Shown: positions 1 through 6,485 of the stretch, piece after piece
How the letters are laid out: every line of letters starts with the position of its first letter
How positions within the stretch are numbered: the stretch's first letter is position 1
DNA from: an uncultured Bacteroidota bacterium
GTDB taxonomy: Bacteria > Bacteroidota > Bacteroidia > NS11-12g > UBA955
Assembly: GCA_903959115.1 (NCBI GenBank)
Contig: CAJBVU010000025.1
Location: 1-7,046, forward strand
Reading direction: 5' to 3'
DNA length: 7,046 nt
Program-made: the position numbers and the translations under genes
Notes under the pieces: generated by a model
Databases searched by the model: none
Seen by the model: only the letters and a program-made list of their open reading frames with translations
Told to the model about the DNA's origin: nothing

Positions 1-121
1 AAGAAACCCGAAGTAATTAAAATGCCGACAGTAATTATGAGGGTCGGGGCTTTACGAGATGATAATTTCTGTTGTCGTAACATATCACTTAGACATCAAC
101 CTACTAATGCAGGTGGAATCG
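1..121. other. left-edge intergenic segment, no convincing gene
   Basis: This is the stretch downstream of the pyrD stop codon. One plus-strand frame is open from the edge to base 141, but its 46-codon product has no recognisable motif and overlaps the pyrD tail, so I do not call it a gene. The segment has an 8-bp direct repeat AGTAATTA at 12-19 and 30-37. It also has an inverted repeat TTACGA (52-57) / TCGTAA (75-80) with a 17-base spacer. I see no hairpin followed by a T-run that would terminate the pyrD transcript. The segment may be a promoter region for a minus-strand gene to the left of the window (see the repeated motif in the findings). Confidence 0.5.
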
Positions 122-1129
122 CTAAGATAGGATTTTTCTGACGATTCTAGGGCCCACGTAGATGAAGCCGGTATATACTTGAACCAAACTAGCACCCATT
201 GAGATTTTTTGCTCATAGTCTTCTTTTGTGAATACACCACCCACACCAATCAGGGGAATTTCGCCCAGTTCCATCGCAAGAAATCCAAGAATGGTATTGC
301 TTGCTTCAAAGAGAGGCTTGCCGCTGAGTCCGCCCGCACCCATATTCTCGACTGTCTTGTTCGATGTCTGCAAGTTGGATCGATCAATGGTAGTATTGGT
401 AGCAATCACCCCGTCTACATTCGCCTTTTTGATCGTTTCTATAAGAGAATGGATTTGGGTTTGATTGAAATCGGGGGCGATTTTCAGAAAAATCGGCTTC
501 CAAATGTGTTTCGATGTTCTAATGGATTGAAGTTTTTCGAAAAGGCTAGTAATAAACTTGTCCTCTTGAAGGTCTCTGAGTCCCGGTGTGTTGGGAGATG
601 AAATATTGACAACCAAATAGTCTACGTGGTCGTATATCGCATCAAAAGCAATGGTATAATCGTTTATCGCTTCTTCGTTGGGTGTGATTTTATTTTTGCC
701 GATGTTTCCGCCAACTACCAAACCAGCGGGACGTTTTTTTAGGCGCTCCACTACGGCGTCTATTCCATCGTTGTTGAAGCCCATTCTGTTAATTAGCGCG
801 TTGTCTTGCGGTAAGCGAAATAGGCGCGGAGCGGGGTTTCCGGGTTGCGGAAGCGGGGTAACAGTTCCTATTTCTACGTGTCCAAATCCCAAATCTTTCA
901 GAAGATACAACCATTTGGCATTTTTGTCGAATCCTGCCGCCAAACCAATGGTGTTGGGGAAGGTGACGCCTTTAATTACAACGGGTTGGGAATTTAGGGG
1001 CTTGAAACTTTTTCTGATCCAAGCGCCAATTATTGGGATTTTGAGCAAAACACTCAAGCTTTTTAATGCGAATTCATGCGCCACTTCAGGCGATAGCAGA
1101 AAAAATAGTGATTTGAGTAAATTGTACAT
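122..1129 (-). CDS. pyrD: dihydroorotate dehydrogenase (quinone), class 2
   Basis: This enzyme oxidises dihydroorotate to orotate with FMN and passes electrons to membrane quinone, the fourth step of de novo UMP synthesis. At 335 aa the length fits the class 2, membrane-associated type. The N-terminal helical part, with LLSPEVAHE at residues 11-19, is the class 2 extension that contacts the membrane and quinone. Core FMN and substrate motifs follow in the expected order: GLAAGFDKN (62-70), PQPGNPAPRLFRLP (94-107), NRMGFNNDG (114-122), GNIGKNK (141-147), NISSPNTPGLRDLQ (175-188), LKIAPD (215-220), ATNTT (243-247), GGLSGKPL (266-273), GVGGV (295-299) and YTGF (319-322). Ser178 aligns with the catalytic base Ser of class 2 enzymes; class 1 enzymes use Cys. 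The ATG start places LLSPEVAHE at its usual distance from the N-terminus. No clear Shine-Dalgarno sequence precedes it. It lies 65 bases downstream of purH on the same strand, so cotranscription is plausible. The gene is intact with no missing key residue. Confidence 0.97.
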   Translation of the reverse strand: MYNLLKSLFFLLSPEVAHEFALKSLSVLLKIPIIGAWIRKSFKPLNSQPVVIKGVTFPNTIGLAAGFDKNAKWLYLLKDLGFGHVEIGTVTPLPQPGNPAPRLFRLPQDNALINRMGFNNDGIDAVVERLKKRPAGLVVGGNIGKNKITPNEEAINDYTIAFDAIYDHVDYLVVNISSPNTPGLRDLQEDKFITSLFEKLQSIRTSKHIWKPIFLKIAPDFNQTQIHSLIETIKKANVDGVIATNTTIDRSNLQTSNKTVENMGAGGLSGKPLFEASNTILGFLAMELGEIPLIGVGGVFTKEDYEQKISMGASLVQVYTGFIYVGPRIVRKILS

Positions 1130-1194
1130 GTGTGATCTAGAAATCCAATCTAACTAAGGAGTCAAAAAGATGTGATTGTGAAGGATTTGGTTGC

Positions 1195-2694
1195 CTAGTG
1201 TTTGAAATGTCTTACGCCAGTAATTGTCATTGCGATATTGTTCTGATTGCAATAGTCTACAGACAATTGATCTTTCACGCTACCACCGGGTTGAACAACT
1301 GCTTTGATGCCTGATTTATCCGCGATTTCAACACAGTCGGGGAAAGGGAAAAATGCATCGCTCGCCATTACAGCACCGTCCAAATCAAATCCAAAACGGT
1401 TGGCTTTTTCGATGGCTTGTTGCAAAGCGTCAACACGCGAAGTTTGACCAGTTCCGCTAGCCAATAGTTGCTTGTTTTTTACCAATACGATGGTGTTGCT
1501 TTTGGTTTGCTTCACCAGTTTGAGTGCGAATTCTAGGTCGCTCAATTGCTCTTCGGTTGGAAGCGTTGTTGTTACGGGCGTCATGTTCAACTTTGTCTCC
1601 GTAAGCAAGTCTCTGTCTTGAACCAAAACGCCGTTCAATGCAGTTCTTGTCATGGGTGATTTCAGCAAAACCTCGCCGGTGGTCTCCAATACAATGCGAT
1701 TGGTTTTTCCTTTGAGTAATTCAAGGGCATCTGCATCATAGGCCGGGGCAATCAACACTTCAAAAAAGAGGTTGTTGATTTCGGTTGCTGTTGCCAAATC
1801 TACTTTGGAATTGGTTGCCAATATCCCCCCAAAAGCACTCACGGGGTCGCACGCCAAAGCGTCTGTCCACGACTGCAAAACGGTTTCTCTAGTGGCAACG
1901 CCACAAGCATTGTTGTGTTTGATAATTACAAACGTAGAGCCTGCCGAAGGGCTGAATTCGTTCAATAAGCAAACGGCGCTATCAACATCTAGTAAGTTGT
2001 TGTAGCTCAGCTCTTTGCCTTGGTGCTTGGTGAATATAGACTCCAAATTTCCTTGGAAATATCCTTTTTGATGGGGATTCTCACCGTATCGAAGGGTGTA
2101 GGTTTTGTTGCCGGCAAACCAATCGGCGATCATGCCATCGTATTCTGCGGTAACTGCAAATGCGCGACCTGCAAAGGATTTTCTCTGCGACAATGAAAGA
2201 GATCCATTGCCATCGTTGAAAGCCTTTAAGAAAGATGAATATTCGTTTTTATGGGCGATAATAGTAGTGTGAGCATGGTTCTTAGCACCTGCGCGAATCA
2301 GCGATACCCCGCCAATGTCGATTTTTTCGATAATGTCTTCCTCACTTCCACCCGCGGCTACCGTTTCGGCAAAAGGGTATAGGTCAACCATGACCAAATC
2401 GTACAATGGAATTTCGTACTGCGCAATTTCCTCCATGTCTTGGGCCAATTCTCTGCGAGCCAAAATACCTCCAAAAACCTTGGGGTGCAATGTCTTTACT
2501 CTTCCGCCCAAAATGCTTGGGTATCCCGTGATGTCTTCAACGGCAACGCATGGGATGCCGAGATCTTCGATGAACTTCCTTGTCCCGCCGGTAGAATACA
2601 GGGTGACATTTTTTTGGTGTAACGCCTTAACGATTTCGTCGAGGCCGTCTTTGTAAAATACAGAAATTAGGGCAGATTGGATGGGTGCGTTCAC
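1195..2694 (-). CDS. purH: bifunctional AICAR formyltransferase / IMP cyclohydrolase
   Basis: This enzyme catalyses the last two steps of de novo IMP synthesis in the cytoplasm: formylation of AICAR with 10-formyl-tetrahydrofolate, then ring closure of FAICAR to IMP. The 499-aa protein has both domains. The N-terminal MGS-like cyclohydrolase domain spans about residues 5-150, with STGGT (34-38), GGRVKTLHPKVFGGIL (63-78), DLYPF (104-108) and DIGGVSLIRAGAKN (126-139). The C-terminal transformylase domain has LRYGENPHQ (201-209), KHNNACGVA (259-267), DPVSAFGG (283-290), FFPFPD (448-453) and QPGGS (468-472), and ends in the typical GVRHFKH. Lys259 and His260 align with the catalytic Lys-His pair of known PurH enzymes. 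The start is GTG at 2694-2692. An in-frame TAA at 2706-2704 excludes a longer protein, and no in-frame ATG occurs for about 85 codons. The GTG overlaps the stop of a 13-codon upstream frame as GTGA. Both activities look intact. Confidence 0.97.
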   Translation of the reverse strand: MNAPIQSALISVFYKDGLDEIVKALHQKNVTLYSTGGTRKFIEDLGIPCVAVEDITGYPSILGGRVKTLHPKVFGGILARRELAQDMEEIAQYEIPLYDLVMVDLYPFAETVAAGGSEEDIIEKIDIGGVSLIRAGAKNHAHTTIIAHKNEYSSFLKAFNDGNGSLSLSQRKSFAGRAFAVTAEYDGMIADWFAGNKTYTLRYGENPHQKGYFQGNLESIFTKHQGKELSYNNLLDVDSAVCLLNEFSPSAGSTFVIIKHNNACGVATRETVLQSWTDALACDPVSAFGGILATNSKVDLATATEINNLFFEVLIAPAYDADALELLKGKTNRIVLETTGEVLLKSPMTRTALNGVLVQDRDLLTETKLNMTPVTTTLPTEEQLSDLEFALKLVKQTKSNTIVLVKNKQLLASGTGQTSRVDALQQAIEKANRFGFDLDGAVMASDAFFPFPDCVEIADKSGIKAVVQPGGSVKDQLSVDYCNQNNIAMTITGVRHFKH

Positions 2695-2732
2695 GGCGCA
2701 AAATTAGCTTTGAAACCCTCCAAGTGATTCAT
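2691..2732 (-). other. possible 13-codon upstream ORF coupled to purH start
   Basis: A short frame, MNHLEGFKANFAP, begins at ATG 2732-2730, and its TGA stop (2693-2691) shares the bases GTGA with the purH GTG start. This arrangement could allow terminating ribosomes to reinitiate at the weak GTG codon. A GGAGGG stretch lies inside the frame, about 21 bases before the GTG, too far to act as a normal ribosome binding site. The same frame stays open upstream to 2876, but there it only shadows the conserved Cys-rich gene. The peptide has no homology that I recognise and no run of regulatory codons. Chance occurrence is quite possible for a frame this short. Confidence 0.22.
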
Positions 2733-2736
2733 TTTT

Positions 2737-2756
2737 CTTGGGAAGTTTATCCCAAG
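2737..2756. other. perfect 7-bp hairpin between the Cys-rich gene and purH
   Basis: CTTGGGA (2737-2743) and TCCCAAG (2750-2756) form a perfect inverted repeat around a 6-base loop. On the plus strand it is followed by TTTTT (2757-2761), like an intrinsic terminator, but no plus-strand gene reads into it. On the minus strand, where the flanking genes lie, it is bordered by A-runs on both sides and so lacks a terminator U-tract. In that direction it sits between the stop of the Cys-rich gene and purH. It is more likely an mRNA structure such as a processing site or stability element, or a chance repeat. A CTTGG at 2724-2720 (minus strand) could compete for pairing with the CCAAG arm. Confidence 0.4.
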
Positions 2757-2760
2757 TTTT

Positions 2761-2970
2761 TCACAAATTCGCGAGTGATTTCCCGCCTTTTTCATGTTTT
2801 GGGGAGAAAGGGCAATGCCGACATTCATTTCCGCAGCAAAAGCCTCGTTTTTTATGGTAATCGGCTGTGAAAACACAGAAACCGTTTTCCATGTAAAAGT
2901 CTTGGCTGGATTGGCTTTGGGTATTGCCTTGAGATTCGGTGGGTTCGTTGTTTAATCCTTCCCGTGACAT
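2761..2970 (-). CDS. small Cys-rich protein, DUF5522-type, function unknown
   Basis: This 69-aa cytoplasmic protein resembles the short DUF5522 proteins common in Bacteroidota; the assignment is from memory of the motif, not a search. Residues 1-23 are polar and low in complexity (Gln, Ser, Asn, Glu). The conserved part begins near residue 25 with YMENG, then FCVFTADYHKKRGFCC and NECRHCPF. Cysteines lie at 32, 45, 46, 50 and 53, with His39 and His52. The CC-x3-C-x-H-C cluster suggests metal binding (zinc or Fe-S), but this is inference. No signal peptide or membrane segment is present. I chose ATG 2970, which overlaps the secA 3' end by 19 bases. An alternative in-frame ATG at 3003 would add 11 residues, overlap secA by 52 bases, and extend only into codons constrained by the SecA zinc motif. 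A purine-rich GGAAAGAAG lies about 8 bases before ATG 2970. The overlap suggests translational coupling to secA. Confidence 0.8.
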   Translation of the reverse strand: MSREGLNNEPTESQGNTQSQSSQDFYMENGFCVFTADYHKKRGFCCGNECRHCPFSPKHEKGGKSLANL

Positions 2971-5900
2971 GCTTTGAACTTCTTTCCGCTGCCACAAGGA
3001 CAAGGGTCGTTTCTGCCAACTTTCAAATCCTTGATGATGGGGTTTTGAACCGGCTTTGGCGCCTGCATTTCGGCTGCTGGCATTTCCATGTTATCACCGC
3101 CGCCCACCGCGAGGTCCATCTCTGGTCTTGAAGTTTGGATTTTCGGTTCAACACGCTTCATCGCGGGTCTGGCTTCTGAAACCTCATTTTCCGCATGAAT
3201 ACGTGCCCGGAACAACATTCCCAATACTTGCGTATTGATGCGTTGCAACATCTTTCCAAACAATTCAAAACTCTCAATCTTATAAATCAACAATGGATCT
3301 TTTTGCTCATATTGCGCGTTGTGAGAACTTTGTTTCAATTCGTCCAGTTCACGCAAATGCTCTTTCCATTCATCGTCTAGAATTTCTAAAGTTGTACTTT
3401 TTTCCAACTCGTGAATCATGGCTCTACAGTCCGTGTCTAGTGCTTTTTGCATGTTCACCGTAAGTTGGTAGTTATGCACGCCATCGGTCATTGGAACTAC
3501 GATGTTTTCGATGCGCTCGCCTTGTTCCGTGCGAATGTTTCTGAAAACTGGTAGCGCTTGGGTACGCATCGACTCTGTTTTGTCGTGATATCTCTGTGTG
3601 AGGTTATCAAACAACATTTCTGCCAACTCTTCTGGGTCTCTTTTGCCTTGGAAAGTGTCCTCATCAAATGGCAAATCCATGGCCAATGTTCGTATAACCT
3701 CCATTTCCAATCCTTGGTAATCACCTGAATCTTTAAATTGGGCTACGGTTTCATTACACCAGTTATAAAGCATGTTTCTTAGATCGATGCTCAAACGCTC
3801 ACCAAACAATGCACTGCTGCGCATTCTATAGATGTTGGTTCTCTGTTTGTTCATCACATCGTCGTACTCCAACAAACGCTTACGAACCCCGAAGTTGTTC
3901 TGCTCCATGCGTTTTTGGTTTCGTTCGATGGTCTGTGTCATTAACTTGTTTTCGATCACATCGTCTTCGCCGTAACCAAAACGATCCATCAATTTGCTCA
4001 CTCTTTCAGATCCGAAAATGCGCATCAAATCGTCTTCCAAACTCACGTAGAAACGAGAAGTCCCCGGATCGCCTTGACGTCCTGCACGACCTCTTAACTG
4101 CCTGTCAACGCGACGACTATCATGACGTTCGGTACCAATGATGGCCAAACCGCCCAATGATTTTACTTCATCGTCGATTTTGATATCTGTTCCACGACCT
4201 GCCATGTTAGTAGCAATAGTAACTGCGCCTTTGAGTCCTGCTTCCGCAACAATCCCAGCTTCATTCTGATGCTGCTTGGCATTCAAAACGTTGTGTTTTA
4301 TGCCGCGCAATCGAAGCATACGGCTCAACAATTCACTCACTTCCACCGAAGTAGTACCTACAAGTACCGGACGGCCTGCGCTGCTTAACGCAACGACCTC
4401 TTCAATTACCGCATTGTATTTGGCGCGCTTGGATTTATACACCAAATCCTCTTGATCAATCCGTGAAATATTTCTGTTGGTAGGAATTACCATCACGCCC
4501 AATTTGTAGATGTCCCATAATTCCTGGGCTTCCGTCTCCGCCGTACCCGTCATGCCCGCCAACTTGTGATACATCCTGAAATAGTTTTGCAGGGTGATCG
4601 TAGCATAGGTTTGGGTGGCAGCTTCCACACGAACATTTTCTTTGGCCTCGATGGCTTGGTGAAGTCCGTCTGAGTATCTACGACCTTCCATCACACGACC
4701 TGTTTGCTCATCAACGATTTTTACTTTGCTATCGGCCAAGATGTATTCCACATCGCGTTCAAATAAAGTATAAGCTTTTAACAACTGTTGCACCGAGTGA
4801 ATGCGCTCGCTTTTCTCAGCAAATTCTTGCATCAACGTATCTTTTAATGCCAATTTCTCCTTGTCTGAGACTGCACTTTTTTCGATGTCAGCCATCGCTG
4901 AGCCTACATCGGGTAGAACAAAGAAATTTGGATCTTCCTCGCCTTGGGTTATCAATTCAAGACCTTTTTCTGTTAAATCAACACTGTTTGATTTTTCATC
5001 GATGGTAAAATACAGCGGTAAATCAGCCAAGGGCATTTCCTTTTGCTGATCCTGCATGTAGTAATTTTCTGTTTTTGTGAGGGTTCCTCTTACGCCGCTT
5101 TCACCCAATAATTTAATGATCGCTTTGTTCTTTGGTAAACCTCTGTGGGCACGCAATAAGGCAAGTCCACCTTCTCCTTCTTTGTGTCCGTTGTTTCCTG
5201 CGGCAATCAATTTTTTTGCTTCAACCAAAGCAGAATTGACAAATCGTTTTTGGGCTTCAACCAATTTCTCGATGCGGGGTTTAAGGGCTTCAAACTGTTG
5301 GATATCGCCTTTGGGTGTAGGTCCAGAAATAATCAACGGCGTTCTCGCATCGTCAATCAATACGCTGTCCGCCTCGTCAATCATCGCATAATGATGTTTG
5401 CGTTGAACCTGCTCCTCTGGCGTATGTGCCATATTGTCGCGCAGATAATCAAAACCAAATTCGTTGTTCGTTCCGTAGGTGATGTCGGCCAAATAAGCCA
5501 ATCTACGCTCATTGCTATTGGGTCTGTGGTGCTCTAGGCAATCAACGCTAAGTCCCAAAAAGTTAAACAAGGGCGCATTCCATTCGCTGTCACGACGTGC
5601 CAAGTATTCATTTACGGTAACCATGTGGACACCTCGTTTTCCTAAGGCGTTGAGGTAGGCAGGTAGCGTACTTACCAGCGTTTTTCCTTCCCCCGTTGCC
5701 ATTTCAGAAATTTTTCCGCGATGTAGAGCGATACCACCAATCAACTGAACATCGTAGTGTACCATATTCCAACGGATTTTTCCGCCAGCGGCCGTCCATT
5801 CGTTTTTATAACTTACTAGGTCGTTCTCAATGGTGATGTGTGCATGTTTTAATGCCAATTCTCTGTCTAAGTCATTCGCTTTGGCTACAACGACGTCATT

Positions 5901-6287
5901 TTCAGTGAATCGTCTAGCAGTTTCCTTCACGGTTGCGAAAGCTTCCGGTAGAATTTCCACTAAAATCTCTTCTAAGGCGGCGTCTCTGCGTTTTTCGATG
6001 GCGTCTAAATTGCCAAAAATCTCGTCGCGCAACTCAACATCCGATTCTTCCGCTGTAGAGAGTTGGGTTTTTAAGTCATTAATCTCCGTGTCGATTTCCA
6101 ACAAATGCTCGTTGATCCTGCCAACAAATTCATCCGTTTTGCCGCGCAGTTGGTCGTTGCTCAACGATTTGTATTCAGCAAAAAACTCATTGATTTGATC
6201 CACAATTGGATCTATTTCCTTTAATGCTTTTTCGGCAGAGGTTCCGCCGAGCAATTTCGAGAACGATTTTAAGATATTTCCAAACAT
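2952..6287 (-). CDS. secA: preprotein translocase motor ATPase SecA
   Basis: SecA is the ATPase that pushes unfolded preproteins through the SecYEG channel in the inner membrane. The 1111-aa protein is complete. NBD1 carries the Walker A motif MATGEGKT (196-203), YGTNNEFGFDYLRDN (271-285) and the DEAD Walker B box (304-307). The cross-linking domain follows, then NBD2 with GTTSVE (644-649), ATNMAGRGTD (692-701) and GTERHDSRRVDRQLRGRAGRQGDPG (718-742). The two-helix finger is near 965-1000, with Tyr993 aligning with the E. coli fingertip Tyr794. The C-terminal zinc motif is C1096-x-C1098-x8-C1107-H1108. It is about 200 residues longer than the 901-aa E. coli protein. Extra segments lie at about 60-115 and 340-425, while an E. 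coli stretch after the GRGTD motif is missing; I believe this pattern is normal for Bacteroidota. Residues 1040-1085 are a Pro/Met-rich linker. The ATG fits homologous MFGN-type starts. No Shine-Dalgarno is visible, and a sigma-54-like element lies 34-49 bases upstream. Confidence 0.98.
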   Translation of the reverse strand: MFGNILKSFSKLLGGTSAEKALKEIDPIVDQINEFFAEYKSLSNDQLRGKTDEFVGRINEHLLEIDTEINDLKTQLSTAEESDVELRDEIFGNLDAIEKRRDAALEEILVEILPEAFATVKETARRFTENDVVVAKANDLDRELALKHAHITIENDLVSYKNEWTAAGGKIRWNMVHYDVQLIGGIALHRGKISEMATGEGKTLVSTLPAYLNALGKRGVHMVTVNEYLARRDSEWNAPLFNFLGLSVDCLEHHRPNSNERRLAYLADITYGTNNEFGFDYLRDNMAHTPEEQVQRKHHYAMIDEADSVLIDDARTPLIISGPTPKGDIQQFEALKPRIEKLVEAQKRFVNSALVEAKKLIAAGNNGHKEGEGGLALLRAHRGLPKNKAIIKLLGESGVRGTLTKTENYYMQDQQKEMPLADLPLYFTIDEKSNSVDLTEKGLELITQGEEDPNFFVLPDVGSAMADIEKSAVSDKEKLALKDTLMQEFAEKSERIHSVQQLLKAYTLFERDVEYILADSKVKIVDEQTGRVMEGRRYSDGLHQAIEAKENVRVEAATQTYATITLQNYFRMYHKLAGMTGTAETEAQELWDIYKLGVMVIPTNRNISRIDQEDLVYKSKRAKYNAVIEEVVALSSAGRPVLVGTTSVEVSELLSRMLRLRGIKHNVLNAKQHQNEAGIVAEAGLKGAVTIATNMAGRGTDIKIDDEVKSLGGLAIIGTERHDSRRVDRQLRGRAGRQGDPGTSRFYVSLEDDLMRIFGSERVSKLMDRFGYGEDDVIENKLMTQTIERNQKRMEQNNFGVRKRLLEYDDVMNKQRTNIYRMRSSALFGERLSIDLRNMLYNWCNETVAQFKDSGDYQGLEMEVIRTLAMDLPFDEDTFQGKRDPEELAEMLFDNLTQRYHDKTESMRTQALPVFRNIRTEQGERIENIVVPMTDGVHNYQLTVNMQKALDTDCRAMIHELEKSTTLEILDDEWKEHLRELDELKQSSHNAQYEQKDPLLIYKIESFELFGKMLQRINTQVLGMLFRARIHAENEVSEARPAMKRVEPKIQTSRPEMDLAVGGGDNMEMPAAEMQAPKPVQNPIIKDLKVGRNDPCPCGSGKKFKACHGKD

Positions 6288-6320
6288 GATGAGTGTGCGA
6301 ATTTAAGGTTTATTTGGGTT

Positions 6321-6336
6321 AGCGAAAATCTTGCCA
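6321..6336 (-). promoter_or_regulatory. sigma-54-like -24/-12 promoter for secA
   Basis: Read on the minus strand the element is TGGCAAGATTTTCGCT. It differs at two positions from the sigma-54 consensus TGGCACRNNNNTTGCW and keeps the invariant GG-N10-GC spacing. Transcription would start about 12 bases past the GC, near base 6310, giving a 5' leader of roughly 20-25 bases before the secA ATG at 6287. Position and direction therefore fit. The match is inferred from the sequence alone. A window of 7 kb will contain some chance matches, and a housekeeping promoter could still drive secA. Confidence 0.4.
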
Positions 6337-6351
6337 AGCAGTAATTATGAC

Positions 6352-6368
6352 GAAATGGCCGACATTTC
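6352..6368. promoter_or_regulatory. interrupted palindrome upstream of secA, possible operator
   Basis: GAAATG (6352-6357) and CATTTC (6363-6368) are perfect inverted repeats around a 5-base centre. The site lies 15 bases upstream of the -24-like element of secA, centred near -50 relative to the predicted start, and 118 bases before the receptor ATG. It has the shape of a dimeric regulator site. No candidate regulator gene is in the window. Confidence 0.35.
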
Positions 6369-6485
6369 ATGCACATTTTATAAAGAGCGCTCCTGGATGG
6401 GGTGGTTTTTTGCGTTTTGCCGGTGATATTTTTAGTTTTTTTTATGAACCACAAACCCTTTCCTTTTTATTTTGTTTAATTTTTC

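Larger units (their letters stand above)
6288..6485. promoter_or_regulatory. divergent promoter region between secA and the receptor gene
   Basis: These 198 bases separate two divergent starts and should hold the promoters of both. The secA-proximal half holds a sigma-54-like element and an interrupted palindrome. An 8-bp palindrome GAGCGCTC lies at 6385-6392. The receptor-proximal half (about 6400-6485) is T-rich, with TTTTGC, TATTTTTAG and TATTTTG stretches, but I could not find a clean pair matching the Bacteroidota housekeeping pattern (-33 TTTG, -7 TAnnTTTG). No Shine-Dalgarno sequence precedes the receptor ATG. A 61-codon minus-strand frame across this region has no recognisable features and is ignored. 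Confidence 0.75.

Noticed and set aside
1..141. Plus-strand frame open from the window edge, 46 codons
   Set aside because: The product has no recognisable motif, ends inside the pyrD coding region on the opposite strand, and a frame this short stays open by chance fairly often. A longer flank would be needed to judge it.
209..1157. Several plus-strand frames opposite pyrD
   Set aside because: They lie antisense to a clearly conserved enzyme and their products show no family motifs.
1130..1194. TAGATTGG as a -7 box for a separate pyrD promoter
   Set aside because: It partly matches TAnnTTTG, but no TTTG lies at the proper upstream distance; the TTTTTG present is only about 10 bases away.
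2691..2876. 61-codon minus-strand frame ending at the purH start
   Set aside because: Most of it overlaps the conserved Cys-rich gene in another frame. Only its last 13 codons, outside that gene, are considered as a possible upstream ORF.
3270..5230. Extra length of SecA as a possible fusion or insertion event
   Set aside because: The added segments at about residues 60-115 and 340-425 are in frame and consistent with my recollection of long SecA proteins in Bacteroidota, so I treat them as a lineage feature rather than a new fusion.
3809..5537. Plus-strand frames of 80-117 codons opposite secA
   Set aside because: They are antisense shadows of SecA; their Cys/Arg/Ser-rich composition is typical of antisense translation and no motif is present.
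6269..6454. 61-codon minus-strand frame upstream of and overlapping the secA start
   Set aside because: It is in a different frame from secA, has no recognisable domain, and spans the region holding the likely promoter elements.
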